DNA of 64,000 bases from Anoxynatronum buryatiense (GTDB taxonomy: Bacteria; Bacillota; Clostridia; Peptostreptococcales; Tindalliaceae): positions 1 to 64,000 of the forward strand of contig NZ_FXUF01000015.1 in NCBI RefSeq assembly GCF_900182905.1, written 5' to 3'. Below are positions 37,451-47,046 of the stretch, piece by piece (the first letter of the stretch is position 1; every line of letters begins with the position of its first letter). Position numbers and translations under genes: made by a program. A model generated the notes under the pieces. The model was not told the DNA's origin, did no database searches, and saw only the letters and a list, made by a program, of their open reading frames with translations.

Positions 37451-39595
37451 ATGCATAAGCTATTTAACAACCTGCGCATCACCCACAGCATCGCCATTAT
37501 TGTTTTGCTGGCGATCCTGTCCACTGCCTGGATTGGCTACAGCGGGCTTCAGGGAATGAACGCCATCAACCAGAATGTGGAAAGAATCAATGAAGAAGCG
37601 GTTCTCCGCACGCAACTGGCCATGGAGCTGACAAATCAGCTGATGGTCGCCCGGCTGGAAATCGGCCGTCTGACGGCCTATGGCTATTTTCCCAGCGTGG
37701 CTGATGAGGTGGAGAAACTGAACGAATCCACCACTGCCCTTTTCACAGCCTACGGCGAAGGCATTCGCCAGGATTCCAACCAACAGGTTCTTTTTGACAC
37801 TGCCAAGCGAACTCACGGGGACTTCCTCAATACCTGGGCGACTTTCGTGGCCAATCTGGAGGCGCATTCACGTCTCAGCCGGGATGTTCGGGTTGCCCAG
37901 AGTGCCCAGGCACGAGCCGCCACAGCCGGCGAAGTGCCGGCCGCCGAAGTGCCGGGAGACACTGAGACTGAGGGTGAGCCGCTGGAAGACCCTGCTGAAA
38001 CTGCCTCCCCTGAAGATGATACATCTGCCGAAGCAACCCAGGAGACCATTGCCGCTCCCGCTGCTGAACCTGAAGAAGGTGCCTCAGAGCAGGAACTGGA
38101 GTTGTTCGAACTTCAAGCGTCTGTTGCCCAGCTTTCCGGTTCTCTGGAAACCATGGGCCGTTCCATGATCAACAACCTTTCTATCATCATGAACCAGGAC
38201 CGTGAAATGGCCGGCGCTCTTTATGAGGACAGTCTGGCCATTCATCAGGCGAATGTGCGCCAAATCATCAGTATTACCCTCATTGCCGCACTGCTGCTGT
38301 TCTTCATTTCCCTTGTCGTCATGTTGATTATCCGTTCTTCCACCAAAGAAATTAACAGTGTTTTTGAAGTGGTTGCCACCGGCGACTTTACTCCGGAGCT
38401 GGATGAGAACCAGAAAAATGAGTTTGGTTCCATCAAAAAAGCGCTGGCCGTCACCTTAAGCCGGGTTTCTGAAACCCTGCAGCAAACCAAGCTGAATATG
38501 GGATATACCGACGAAAGCGCCCACTCGCTGGCAAAAATCTGTGATGATATGTCGCTGGCTTCTCAGGAGGTGGCCACTTCCATTCAGGAAGTCGCCTCCG
38601 GCTCCAATTCCCAGGCAGAGGAACTGGCTGCCATCAGCCAGATTCTCAGTGATTTCGGGCAGGAACTGGAGGGCACAGTGCAGGTCATTGAATCTGTACA
38701 GTCGGATGCTGAAAAAACCGGTGAACTGGTTTCTGTGGGCAGCAGTCAGCTGAATGAGCTGGTGAGCTCCACCGCCATCATCGGCCAGGCCTTCAATGAT
38801 ATCGGCCAGCAGGTACAAAAACTGGATAAGCGTTTGCGGGAAATTGGAGACATCACCAATTCCATCAATCAAATTTCTGCCCAAACCAATCTACTGGCCC
38901 TGAATGCCGCCATTGAAGCCGCCCGGGCAGGCGACGCCGGCAGAGGCTTCGCCGTTGTGGCTGACGAGGTGCGAAAACTGGCAGAGCAATCCAGCCAGTC
39001 TTCAGCCCATATCAACCAGTTGTTGGAAGGAATCGTTCACGAAAGCCACACCATCGTCAAAACCACCGAAGATAATATTCAGCAGCTGAAAAAACAGGAA
39101 GATGTGGTGCACAGCTCCATCGATTCCTTTAAAGCCATCCTCAACGACATTACCAAGATGCCGCCTAAGATCAGCCAGGCAAGTTCTTCCATCAGTTCTG
39201 TCAACCGCAGCAAAGACTCTATTCTTTCTAAGATTGACCATATTTCTTCCGTTGCCATGGATCAGTCTGCCATCGCTCAGGAAATCGCTGCGGCTTCCCA
39301 GGAGTCATCGGCTTCGGTGGAAGAAATTGCTTCAACCGCTCAGGTACTGAACCAAATGACCCGGGAAACCACTGAGCTGCTGGATCAGTTCGTTACCCGG
39401 GAGCAGTTGCTGGAAAAACCCACCACTCATGAAGAAAAGACAGAACGGCTCTCAACTCCTGCAGAGGCGTATGATGACAGCCAGACTTACCCGGATGACC
39501 TGGATGACCCAGCTAACCAGTATGATCCGACTGCTTTCGATGAGATGGCTTCAGAAACCTCTGTGGACGAAGAAGCGTCAGACAAGTTCCAGTAA
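37451..39595 (+). CDS. methyl-accepting chemotaxis protein with acidic insert
   Basis: A 714-residue transmembrane chemoreceptor. TM1 about 14-34, an extracytoplasmic helical domain of the four-helix-bundle kind, TM2 about 271-294, HAMP about 295-345, then the signalling coiled coil with the conserved tip ([22 protein letters not shown]). Unusually, the ligand domain contains a Pro/Ala/Glu/Asp-rich segment (about 152-216) with almost no hydrophobic residues, and the C-terminal 60 residues are strongly acidic with no CheR-binding pentapeptide. The site AGGAGG precedes the ATG. It is monocistronic, followed by repeats and a terminator. The ligand is unknown. Confidence 0.92.
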   Translation: MHKLFNNLRITHSIAIIVLLAILSTAWIGYSGLQGMNAINQNVERINEEAVLRTQLAMELTNQLMVARLEIGRLTAYGYFPSVADEVEKLNESTTALFTAYGEGIRQDSNQQVLFDTAKRTHGDFLNTWATFVANLEAHSRLSRDVRVAQSAQARAATAGEVPAAEVPGDTETEGEPLEDPAETASPEDDTSAEATQETIAAPAAEPEEGASEQELELFELQASVAQLSGSLETMGRSMINNLSIIMNQDREMAGALYEDSLAIHQANVRQIISITLIAALLLFFISLVVMLIIRSSTKEINSVFEVVATGDFTPELDENQKNEFGSIKKALAVTLSRVSETLQQTKLNMGYTDESAHSLAKICDDMSLASQEVATSIQEVASGSNSQAEELAAISQILSDFGQELEGTVQVIESVQSDAEKTGELVSVGSSQLNELVSSTAIIGQAFNDIGQQVQKLDKRLREIGDITNSINQISAQTNLLALNAAIEAARAGDAGRGFAVVADEVRKLAEQSSQSSAHINQLLEGIVHESHTIVKTTEDNIQQLKKQEDVVHSSIDSFKAILNDITKMPPKISQASSSISSVNRSKDSILSKIDHISSVAMDQSAIAQEIAAASQESSASVEEIASTAQVLNQMTRETTELLDQFVTREQLLEKPTTHEEKTERLSTPAEAYDDSQTYPDDLDDPANQYDPTAFDEMASETSVDEEASDKFQ

Positions 39596-39600
39596 GTTGC

Positions 39601-39715
39601 AGTGGATAGTTAACAAGGAATAGTGAATTGTTAACTTCAAAAGCGGCAAAGATCATTATACCACTGAGCTAAAGTGGATAGTTCGCAAGGAATAGTGAAT
39701 TGTTAACTTCAAAAG
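39601..39715. repeat. 43-bp direct repeat pair with a tRNA-like spacer
   Basis: Positions 39601-39643 and 39673-39715 match at 41 of 43 bases. Each copy contains an inverted repeat, GTTAACAA...TTGTTAAC in the first. The 29-base spacer, read on the minus strand, is TTAGCTCAGTGGTATAATG plus ten bases, close to the D-arm of a tRNA, but no complete tRNA is present. Confidence 0.75.
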
Positions 39716-39746
39716 TGACAATGTTCATTGGCAATCGGCAGGGAGT

Positions 39747-39798
39747 ACAACCAAAAGACCGGAGAAAGCGCACGACGCTTCTCCGGTCTTTTGGTTGT
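39747..39798. terminator. bidirectional terminator between chemoreceptor and fliS
   Basis: A long near-perfect stem (ACCAAAAGACCGGAGAAGCG-type arms, 39747-39770 with 39776-39798) around a 5-base loop; the arms themselves supply T-rich ends on both strands. It serves both convergent genes. Confidence 0.85.
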
Positions 39799-39826
39799 GA
39801 AATGTCATCTGTTTTGTTGAAGCGCT

Positions 39827-40300
39827 TCAGCCTTTGCCCAGCCGGTCCCCGCTGTTCATCACGCTTTCATTCAGGGTTCCTTTTCCATAAGTCATGCCCG
39901 CCACCACTGAGGGGCCTTGGGTGGATGTCGGTGCTTCGGCCAGTTCCGGGTGTTTCACCAGATGCTGCCAGCCATCCAGCAACGGTTTCAGCACCTTTTT
40001 CGCTTCTTCCAGCGGTTCATTGGCCCGCCGGTTCCCTGCATCTGTCACCAGCTTGTTCATATAGAGATAAATCTGCCGGGACTGAATGGCCACCTCTGAG
40101 TCGCCCCACAGGGTTGCCAGCAGTTCTCCCAAAATAGCGCGAATCTTCGCCACAGCAGTCTCCAGTAATTCATGATCGCCGGAAGTGACAGCGCCAATTC
40201 CTTCATCCAGGCGGGTGTTGATCCCCTCCAATAACAGCACCACCAGCTCTGCATCACTGGCCTGGGCCACTTGTTGTTCCAACTTTTCCTGCTCCGTCAT
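39827..40300 (-). CDS. fliS: flagellar export chaperone FliS-like
   Basis: A helical 157-residue protein; its core (ELVVLLLEGINTRLDEGI, YLYMNKLVTDAGNRRANEPLEEAKKVLKPLLDGWQ) fits FliS, which binds the flagellin C-terminus in the cytoplasm and hands it to the export apparatus. A 40-residue polar tail rich in Thr/Ser/Gly follows the core. GGAGG precedes the ATG. It lies 110 bases downstream of flagellin with a hairpin between, the usual place for fliS. Sequence similarity is moderate, so the name is given with some reserve. Confidence 0.75.
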   Translation of the reverse strand: MTEQEKLEQQVAQASDAELVVLLLEGINTRLDEGIGAVTSGDHELLETAVAKIRAILGELLATLWGDSEVAIQSRQIYLYMNKLVTDAGNRRANEPLEEAKKVLKPLLDGWQHLVKHPELAEAPTSTQGPSVVAGMTYGKGTLNESVMNSGDRLGKG

Positions 40301-40349
40301 CTTAAAACCTCCCTTGCCTTCAGGTCACATTTGTCAACCATTCACATAA

Positions 40350-40379
40350 GAGCCGATCATCTTTTCTGATGACCGGCTC
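40350..40379 (-). terminator. terminator after flagellin
   Basis: GAGCCGGTCATC and GATGATCGGCTC form a 12-base stem with one G-U type mismatch and a 6-base loop, followed by TTATG only. Weak U tract, so partial read-through into fliS is likely. Confidence 0.65.
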
Positions 40380-40410
40380 ATCGTTTTATCACATCAACAT
40401 CAGCGGTTGA

Positions 40411-42021
40411 TTATCCCAACAGCTGCAGCACCATTTGAGGCATTTGGTTGGCCTGGGCCAGCATGCTGGTGCCTGCCTGCATCATGATGTTCATCTTAGT
40501 GTATTCACTCATTTCAAGGGCCATATCGGTATCTTCAATGCGGGAAAGGGCGGCTGTCATGTTTTCCTGGGTGTTATCAAGGTTGGCGGAGGTGTACTCC
40601 AGCCTGTTTTGAATGGCACCCAGTTCACCGCGAAGCTGGGCCACTTTGATAATGGCGTTGTTGTAAACAGTGATGGCAGAGGCAGCCGTTTCTTCATTGG
40701 AAACATTCAAAGCGTGTTCAATGCCTCCTGCCGACATACCATCAGTGACATCTTTGCTGTCTCCCACATAGGAAGCACCTTTAACGCCTGTATTGCCATC
40801 TGGATTAGTTGAACTGATTCCCAGCTGAACCGCACGAATATCTCCCACAGACAAGCGGAACCCCTGTCCCTGGTTGGGTCCAATCTGCAGATTTGCCACA
40901 AACTCTTTGGGCGTTCCTTCCAGGAAGACCGTCTGTCCGGCAAATCCTACATCTGATGCTATAAAGCGCAAACGTCCGCTGCTGTCTCCAGTATTGGGAT
41001 AGTCTTCAACAGCAAAATCCTTCACAATGGAACCCACGCCTGCGAAATCCATGGCAACAATAATATCTAAAATATCATCAACGGTACGTCCTGCAATATC
41101 AATGGGACGATTGGAGCCGGTATAGGGCTCAATGCTGCTGTCATAAAACTCTATTTTGTCATCGCCGATCGTCAGCGTGGACCCATGTTCCGGCATTCCG
41201 GCAAAATAGATGGTTCCCGAAGCCAGGCCAGTATCCACTTCTGCTGTTCCTGTCACATTTACGCTGGGCGGTGTCAACCCGTAGGCACCCAAAGCAGTGG
41301 CCGAACCTTCAATTAAGATGGAACTTCTGCCTCCGATGGAAGTTGAAACAATTTCAAAACCACCTGTGTTATCACTGAAAATAGCTTTTCCCAGATTACC
41401 CAGGGCATCATTCAGCACACCCAGCATTTTTTCTTCTGTTGCTGCCCCATTGATACTGCCCAGGCGCACGGTTCTTTCCTGCCCGTCTACTGTGATGGTC
41501 ATCCATTCAGCAGACAGGTCAATTGTATTGTCAATTGACCCCGAAACGGTTGCCGCTGTACCAGTGCTCATTCGGTGTACAAATGTGTTGCTATCGGGTG
41601 CTTCATTCCCCCTCAGCAACTTTCGGGTATTGAACTCGGTGCCGTTGGCAATTCGGTTGACTTCTGAAGTCAACTGGTTCACTTCAGCCTGAATGGCCTC
41701 CCGGTCTTCATCGGTGGTGGTACCGTTGGCAGACTGCACTGCCAGTTCACGCATACGCTGCAGCATGGCATGCACTTCGTTCATGGCGCCTTCTGCTGTC
41801 TGAATCAGGGAAATGCCGTCCAGGGTGTTCTGGCTGGCTTTTCGAAGTCCCCGAATCTGGGTTTTCATTTTTTCACTGATGGCCATGCCGGCGGCATCGT
41901 CTTTGGCACGGTTGATACGGCGGCCGGAAGACAGACGCTCCATGGTGCCTGCTGCGCTGGTATTGTTACGGTTTAAAATTCGGTGAGCATTCAGTGCCGG
42001 TATGTTGTGATTGATTCTCAT
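40411..42021 (-). CDS. flagellin
   Basis: The filament subunit, 536 residues. The N-terminal D0/D1 helices ([43 protein letters not shown]) and the C-terminal helices ([42 protein letters not shown]...[10 protein letters not shown]) are conserved, while the middle (about 150-430) is a long variable surface-exposed region. GGAGGG lies ahead of the ATG. A sigma-D type promoter at 42261-42288 would give a 230-base leader. FliS follows. The larger central domain makes it longer than the roughly 270-residue minimal flagellins. Confidence 0.96.
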   Translation of the reverse strand: MRINHNIPALNAHRILNRNNTSAAGTMERLSSGRRINRAKDDAAGMAISEKMKTQIRGLRKASQNTLDGISLIQTAEGAMNEVHAMLQRMRELAVQSANGTTTDEDREAIQAEVNQLTSEVNRIANGTEFNTRKLLRGNEAPDSNTFVHRMSTGTAATVSGSIDNTIDLSAEWMTITVDGQERTVRLGSINGAATEEKMLGVLNDALGNLGKAIFSDNTGGFEIVSTSIGGRSSILIEGSATALGAYGLTPPSVNVTGTAEVDTGLASGTIYFAGMPEHGSTLTIGDDKIEFYDSSIEPYTGSNRPIDIAGRTVDDILDIIVAMDFAGVGSIVKDFAVEDYPNTGDSSGRLRFIASDVGFAGQTVFLEGTPKEFVANLQIGPNQGQGFRLSVGDIRAVQLGISSTNPDGNTGVKGASYVGDSKDVTDGMSAGGIEHALNVSNEETAASAITVYNNAIIKVAQLRGELGAIQNRLEYTSANLDNTQENMTAALSRIEDTDMALEMSEYTKMNIMMQAGTSMLAQANQMPQMVLQLLG

Positions 42022-42260
42022 GGGTGATTCCCTCCACTCAATTTAGTTTGATGTCTGAACCCTCCATGGTACCGACGCGGCGGTGATGCCCTCCGTGGCA
42101 CTTTGCCGATGTTGCCTGTACTCCTTGAAAAATCGTTTGAATGAACTGCTTTGACTGCTTATCAGGTTTCCCTGCAGTTGTTCCGGCTGATGAATCTTTG
42201 GGGCGATGTGCTATTCAGCAGTGAAGCAAAATTCATTGATAATGATTGGTTTCAACACTT

Positions 42261-42288
42261 ATATCGACTTGAAATTCCACTGACTTTA
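42261..42288 (-). promoter_or_regulatory. candidate sigma-D (sigma-28) promoter of flagellin
   Basis: Minus strand: TAAA (42285-42288), 16 bases, GTCGATAT (42261-42268), one mismatch from GCCGATAT and one base over the ideal spacer. It lies 240 bases upstream of the flagellin start; the leader between (42022-42250) holds no gene. Confidence 0.55.
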
Positions 42289-42304
42289 GAGGCAGAAGCA
42301 TTCT

Positions 42305-42619
42305 TTATAAATGTTTCTGCTGCTTTAGGGCTGCAAGCCCTTTTTCTTGATCCACAGATTCCACGAACACCAGAATCTGGGCCACAATATCATACAACTC
42401 AGGGGGGATTTCTGTTCCCAGCTCAAACTGGAGCAATTCCTTCACCAGCCTTTCGTTTTCCACCACAGCCACCTGATGATCTTCTGCCTGTCGGAGAATA
42501 TTCTCAGCCACAATGCCCTTTCCCTTTGCGGTGATGCGGGGGGCAAAGTCTTTCTGCAAATCATAGCGCAGGGCCACAGCATGTTTCAGTTTTGGCGATG
42601 ATTTGGATTCCTTTTTCAT
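42305..42619 (-). CDS. FlhB C-terminal-like (FlhX/YlqH) export switch protein
   Basis: A 104-residue protein resembling the cytoplasmic C-terminal domain of FlhB/EscU: AVALRYDLQKDFAPRITAKGKGIVAENILRQAEDHQVAVVENERLVKELLQFELGTEIP. The autocleavage NPTH motif is replaced by a sequence lacking it (VALRYD at the corresponding place), as in the stand-alone homologues of Bacillus and Clostridia. It starts 11 bases after the FliK-like gene and is presumably co-transcribed. Role: probable modulator of flagellar export specificity. Confidence 0.88.
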   Translation of the reverse strand: MKKESKSSPKLKHAVALRYDLQKDFAPRITAKGKGIVAENILRQAEDHQVAVVENERLVKELLQFELGTEIPPELYDIVAQILVFVESVDQEKGLAALKQQKHL

Positions 42620-42630
42620 GGAAGCGCCCC

Positions 42631-45600
42631 CTAAATCCGCAGATCAAGCCGGCCATGACGCAAGCCTCTGAATGCCTGCAGGTCTTCGGCCAAGCTCATC
42701 AAATGCTGCTCTTCTTCCACCCGGTAGCTGAGGTCTTTGATTTCGAAGTCCATGGCCGCCAGCATCTCTTCCAGTTGGGCCCGGCGGGAGTCGATCCAGT
42801 CTTTATCTTCCTGCCTGGCCACACCAATTTTCATGACTATTTTTTTGTACTTCACCCCAACAAACACGTTGAGATTTCCCATGTGCCGGGTATCGAAGTT
42901 TAACAGCACCGTCATGTCCTGAGGATCAATTTTTTTGTTCTTTCGCTGGTTCATGAAATACACCTGCAGGTTCTGCAACTGACCTCCCAGCATGAAGGGA
43001 AGCTGAAATACCGTATCTTCCCGGTTCAGCTGCTGTTGCAGTTCAAGGGAGTTGAGGAGACGTTCCCCCGCCTGACCCAGGTTTTCCCTGGCCTCCGGAT
43101 TCATTTGCTGAAGTGCCGGCTCCAGATCGCGGAGAATGCGGGCAGCCTCCCGGTAAAGCTGCTCATCGGCTCCCTGACCGCTGCGAAGCTGACCGGTGGC
43201 CTGTTCCATCAGACGCGAAAGCTGTTGGGCTGCCTCCTGGGCATATCGGTTGCCGGAGTTGCCCTGTTCTTTCAGTAAATCCATCATCTGACCCAACAAC
43301 TGGCCTGTTTGATGACGGTTTTGCAAAAAAAGATCCATTTGTTTCACTTCCTGCAGGGTGAGGGGGGTCGCATTTTTGATCAAAAGAGACAGCAGGCTTT
43401 CTTTCCGGTCTGTCTCACCCGCCAGTGCCTGAAGGCTGCTGAGGGTTGTCGCCATCTGCTCCAGCTGGTATGTGGTGGGAGCTGTTGGCAGCACTGTTTC
43501 TTCTTTTGCTGTGACTTTCAGGCTGTTCATCAGTTCTTCCAGGGACTGTTGCATCACCGGCGCACCGCCCCGATCAGCGGGAAGCGTGCCTTGCTGATGA
43601 AGGCGCTGTTCCACATCGTCTGCCAGCCGCATCAGCTGCATCATTTGCTGAAGACTATCCCGTTTCACGGGCATTTGCTGGGCCATGAGAGCGTGGGCCG
43701 CTGCCTTCATCAGTGCACCTGTCTCAGGGTCTGAAGAAGCGTGGGGGAACTGTTCGGCGACATGACGGTTCAGGAGCATCTCCATGCGCCCATCCATCTC
43801 CCGGGGCATTGTGATGTTTTCAAGTTGCCGGCGTGTATCTGTTGAATGCGCCATGTTTTCTCTATCTGTCAGGGGATTTTCATTCGTCAATCGCCCTATA
43901 TGAAGTGCCATCTCCTGCCGGTACTTCTCCATATCTATCTGCCCGCCCAGAAGCTGCAACGTCAGTTTGAGGGCTTCCGGCGTCAGGGGCAGGTCATGTT
44001 TGAGATGCAGGGCCAATGCATCGGGGGTGAGCTGCTGGAGAAGCTGCAACAGTTCTATTTTTTGGAATCCCGCTTCCAGGCTGCCAGCTCCCTCTGGTTG
44101 GAGAAGGGCCTGGGGCACCAGGTCTGCAAGGGGTTTTTCTTCCACCACGCCCGATGATGGTGTCACCAACTGCCGGGCTTCGTCAAGGGTCATCTGTTGC
44201 AGATTTTCCACTGCGCCCCGCATGGCGTATAGCTGACTCACCCGGCTTTCTTCCAGGGGAAGGTGTTGCCGGCCAAGGGCCCGAAGGGCTTCCAGGTCTT
44301 CGTGGGCACCGCCGGCTGCCGGGGCTATCCCCTGCTGTGCCAGGTACTGGGCCACCACCTGATCTACCCGGGAGGCATCTGCCATGGGAAGGGCTTCTTC
44401 TTTGCCTGCATCACCGGAAACTGTTCCTTCCAGTTGCTGGGTCTTCCACATCTCCTGGGTGGCAACCAGTTGCTGAAGGGTCATGGGAGCCTGGCGCCGC
44501 AGATGCAGGGCAGCCATATCCAGGTTCATTTCTGAGAGTCTTCCCAGCGTCTGAGCCAGCCGCAGGGCCTGTTGGTCTGTTTCAGAAAGGCCTGAGAGGG
44601 TGATTCGTTCCGCCACAGGGGCCAGTTGCTCCAGCCGCAGGCTGCCCCCCTGGCGAATCAGCTGTGCCAGCTGTTTCTCATCCAGTTGTGACAGTTTATC
44701 CAGTTGCTGTTCCAGCTGTTCCATGGTGGCTTTCACTGCCTCGGCATTGGTCGCTGCACTGCCTGCGGTTGTGTCTGATGCCTGTGAACCGGATTCTTTA
44801 CCGGTTCCCTGCAACGCTTCATGTTCCCGAATCCACTCCGCCAACTGGCGAATATCTTCTTTTTCCACCTGTATGCCTGCTTTTTCAAGGGCTGCCAGTA
44901 AATGAACGTCCAGTTTTTCTGTCACCAGTTGAACGGCAGCTTTCAACGATTCCATTTGCTCCAGGGTGTCGCCGGTGACAGCCACTCCACCGGTGAGCAG
45001 TACCCCTGCCATGCGGATACGTTCTTCGTTAACTTCCATCCCCTCTGTTTGCAAGTGCCGGGCGATCTCATCCGTCATTCTGGCCAGTTCAGCGGGGTGA
45101 AGCGCCGCCGAAGGCACGCTCACCGGGTCGCCATACCCTTTCCCGGAACCAACAGCAGCCTGAGATGCCACCATGCCCTGACGAACGCCGCGATGAAGCT
45201 TATAGATGTTTTCCAGGCTGGGTTCGATTTTTCCCTTGAGGACTTCTGTCAGAGTTTCATCTTTCAGGTCTTTCAACCCGAAGATTTTTTCCTGCAGGTT
45301 AATGAGCCGGTCCACCTGCTGGCGGCTGATGGTGATTCCCTGTTTATCCAAAGCTTTGATGGCATCTGCCACATCTTTTCCCATCTTTTGGCCGTAGATT
45401 TTTTGGGCTTGTTTTTCTGCCTCACTGGTGGTCATCTCTTTTTTCAACCCAAGAAATTTCAGGAATGAAAATTTTTCTTTTTCCTCCGGCATTTCACGCA
45501 GACGCTGGGCCAGTTCCTGTAAGGAGGTGCGTTCAAGATCGATCTGTTGTTCCAACAGCTTCAGGGCTTTTTCATGGGTCAACTGGCCCGTTACCTGCTC

Positions 45601-46035
45601 CAGTAAGCTTTTGGCGGTGGTCAGGGCCATGAGATTGCCGCGGTTCACTTCCAACCCGAACTTTTCCAGGTTTTCAAGTGCTTTTCGGGTATCTTCATTC
45701 ACCGGCACCTGAAGGCGTTCCAGCAGTTTATCCGCCGGGTGGGCCGCTGTTTTTTCCTCAGTCATCTTTTCCTGGGGCATTTTCTCATCGGTTTTCTTTT
45801 CCTGGGTTTCCATCTGCTCGATCTGACGCCGGTCGATGGCCACTTTTTCACCCGGCTCCTGTTGAAGGGGTTCTTTCAGCAGGGCTTTCACCACCCGGGC
45901 GTCAGAAACCAGCACACTGACTTCCCGCCCGTTTTTTTCCAGAAGCACGCCGGTGAGGGCTTGCCGGTTGTCAGGGCGCCCATAGGTGGGCTGTCGCACG
46001 GGTGCATTGATTTTATCAAAAAAAGAGCTGATCAT
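42631..46035 (-). CDS. very large FliK-like (hook-length/export) protein
   Basis: 1134 residues, extremely rich in Gln, Leu, Glu and Met. The last ~110 residues (LPFMLGGQLQNLQVYF...MGNLNVFVGVKYKKIVMKIGVA) resemble the Flg_hook C-terminal domain of FliK. The rest is helical with repeated short modules of the type GIxVxxExIxxL (for example FGLEVNRGNL, QGITISRQQV, EGMEVNEERI, AGIQVEKEDI, MPVKRDSLQQ) spaced roughly 60-130 residues, as in clostridial hook-length proteins. It sits upstream of the FlhB-like switch gene. Its size is two to three times that of usual FliK, suggesting a long ruler or a different secreted role. Confidence 0.7.
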   Translation of the reverse strand: MISSFFDKINAPVRQPTYGRPDNRQALTGVLLEKNGREVSVLVSDARVVKALLKEPLQQEPGEKVAIDRRQIEQMETQEKKTDEKMPQEKMTEEKTAAHPADKLLERLQVPVNEDTRKALENLEKFGLEVNRGNLMALTTAKSLLEQVTGQLTHEKALKLLEQQIDLERTSLQELAQRLREMPEEKEKFSFLKFLGLKKEMTTSEAEKQAQKIYGQKMGKDVADAIKALDKQGITISRQQVDRLINLQEKIFGLKDLKDETLTEVLKGKIEPSLENIYKLHRGVRQGMVASQAAVGSGKGYGDPVSVPSAALHPAELARMTDEIARHLQTEGMEVNEERIRMAGVLLTGGVAVTGDTLEQMESLKAAVQLVTEKLDVHLLAALEKAGIQVEKEDIRQLAEWIREHEALQGTGKESGSQASDTTAGSAATNAEAVKATMEQLEQQLDKLSQLDEKQLAQLIRQGGSLRLEQLAPVAERITLSGLSETDQQALRLAQTLGRLSEMNLDMAALHLRRQAPMTLQQLVATQEMWKTQQLEGTVSGDAGKEEALPMADASRVDQVVAQYLAQQGIAPAAGGAHEDLEALRALGRQHLPLEESRVSQLYAMRGAVENLQQMTLDEARQLVTPSSGVVEEKPLADLVPQALLQPEGAGSLEAGFQKIELLQLLQQLTPDALALHLKHDLPLTPEALKLTLQLLGGQIDMEKYRQEMALHIGRLTNENPLTDRENMAHSTDTRRQLENITMPREMDGRMEMLLNRHVAEQFPHASSDPETGALMKAAAHALMAQQMPVKRDSLQQMMQLMRLADDVEQRLHQQGTLPADRGGAPVMQQSLEELMNSLKVTAKEETVLPTAPTTYQLEQMATTLSSLQALAGETDRKESLLSLLIKNATPLTLQEVKQMDLFLQNRHQTGQLLGQMMDLLKEQGNSGNRYAQEAAQQLSRLMEQATGQLRSGQGADEQLYREAARILRDLEPALQQMNPEARENLGQAGERLLNSLELQQQLNREDTVFQLPFMLGGQLQNLQVYFMNQRKNKKIDPQDMTVLLNFDTRHMGNLNVFVGVKYKKIVMKIGVARQEDKDWIDSRRAQLEEMLAAMDFEIKDLSYRVEEEQHLMSLAEDLQAFRGLRHGRLDLRI

Positions 46036-46323
46036 GGGCTTTTCTCCTTTATCGGTTCATCGGCTGATTCATTGGTTGGGCCATTGATTATTGAATCGTT
46101 TCACTGGTGAAATATGGTTATTTTTTTGCATTCATCGTTGATTTCAAATCCGTTTCTATAAAGTTATCGACATGGGTTCCTCATCTCTTAACCGACAACC
46201 GTCGATTCGTCTGACGGGACATCACCACCCTTTTTTCTTCACAAATCCCCACAGCGACAATCCTTTTGTTTCATTGCCATGAAATGAACTGCTCGTTACT
46301 GTGAAAAGAGCAGCCACGCCTCT

Positions 46324-46350
46324 TAAGATTTATGGCCATTACGCCGATTG
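46324..46350 (+). promoter_or_regulatory. candidate sigma-D promoter of yaaR
   Basis: + strand: TAAG, 15 bases, GCCGATTG; close to the TAAA-N15-GCCGATAT consensus with three mismatches. It lies about 80 bases before the yaaR-like gene. The rest of the 46036-46432 gap shows no other recognisable element. Confidence 0.45.
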
Positions 46351-46432
46351 ATATATTGGAGAGATTCAGTAACGCGTCCCCCCCGCCACCATGTCGCCAT
46401 TGTGGTGAATTGATAGAGATGGAGCGATTCCC

Positions 46433-46885
46433 ATGGTATCACGCATTGAACAAACCATACCCAAAGAAGCAATCTCGCGGCCGGAAGTCCTTGAGCAGGA
46501 GCATCTGAAACCTGCCCAGCGGGTCTTTATGGAGAAGCTGGATCATGTGAAATCTGAGCATGTGCGGGAACATTTGCAGGACCTCTACGGAAAAATCACC
46601 GCCCAAGCGGAAAAAATTGGCGAGCGCCTTTATTTGAATGACGTGCTTCACTATAAGAAGCTGGTGAAAGAGTTTTTGGATGTGGCTTCCAAAAATTCTC
46701 ACCATTTTTCCAAGCAAAATTTTCTTGACCGCCGGGGACGGCACCGGGTTTATTGCATTGTGAAAAATGTGGACCGGGAGCTGGACGAACTCACCAAAGA
46801 ATTTCTGGACCAGGAAACAGACCGGATTAAAGTCTTAAAACGACTGGATGACATTCGGGGGCTCCTGCTGGATATCATGATGTAA
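46433..46885 (+). CDS. YaaR/DUF327 family protein
   Basis: A 150-residue helical protein. The family core (LQDLYGKITAQAEKIGERLYLNDVLHYKKLVKEFLDVASKNSHHF, then HRVYCIVKNVDRELDELTKEFL) is well conserved. DUF327 proteins have no settled function to my knowledge; their genes often sit near flagellar genes in Clostridia, as here, divergent from the FliK-like operon. GGAG precedes the ATG by eight bases. A strong bidirectional terminator follows. Confidence 0.85.
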   Translation: MVSRIEQTIPKEAISRPEVLEQEHLKPAQRVFMEKLDHVKSEHVREHLQDLYGKITAQAEKIGERLYLNDVLHYKKLVKEFLDVASKNSHHFSKQNFLDRRGRHRVYCIVKNVDRELDELTKEFLDQETDRIKVLKRLDDIRGLLLDIMM

Positions 46886-46948
46886 TCATCAGAAAAACCT
46901 TTTTCACAGCCTTACCATGATGCTGTTTCACCGGTTATGAAAGTACGC

Positions 46949-46994
46949 AATAAGCGGGTGGCTGTCCAAGTTCTTGGACAGCCACCCGCTTATT
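46949..46994. terminator. bidirectional terminator between yaaR and the Nif11-like gene
   Basis: A perfect stem of about 20 bp (AATAAGCGGGTGGCTGTCCAA with its complement) and a tiny loop; A/T-rich ends on both sides serve both convergent genes. Confidence 0.85.
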
Positions 46995-47046
46995 GTTAGC
47001 TTTGTTGGTTTGGAAATAACATGCACCAAATGATTGAAACAGAAGT

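Noticed and set aside
39644-39672. A complete tRNA gene
   Set aside because: Only a D-arm-like stretch is present; no acceptor stem, anticodon stem or T-arm can be folded from the flanks.
42077-42110. Sigma-54-like TGGCAC at 42097 upstream of flagellin
   Set aside because: The TTGC block is not at the required 5-base spacing and the box points rightward, away from the flagellin gene.
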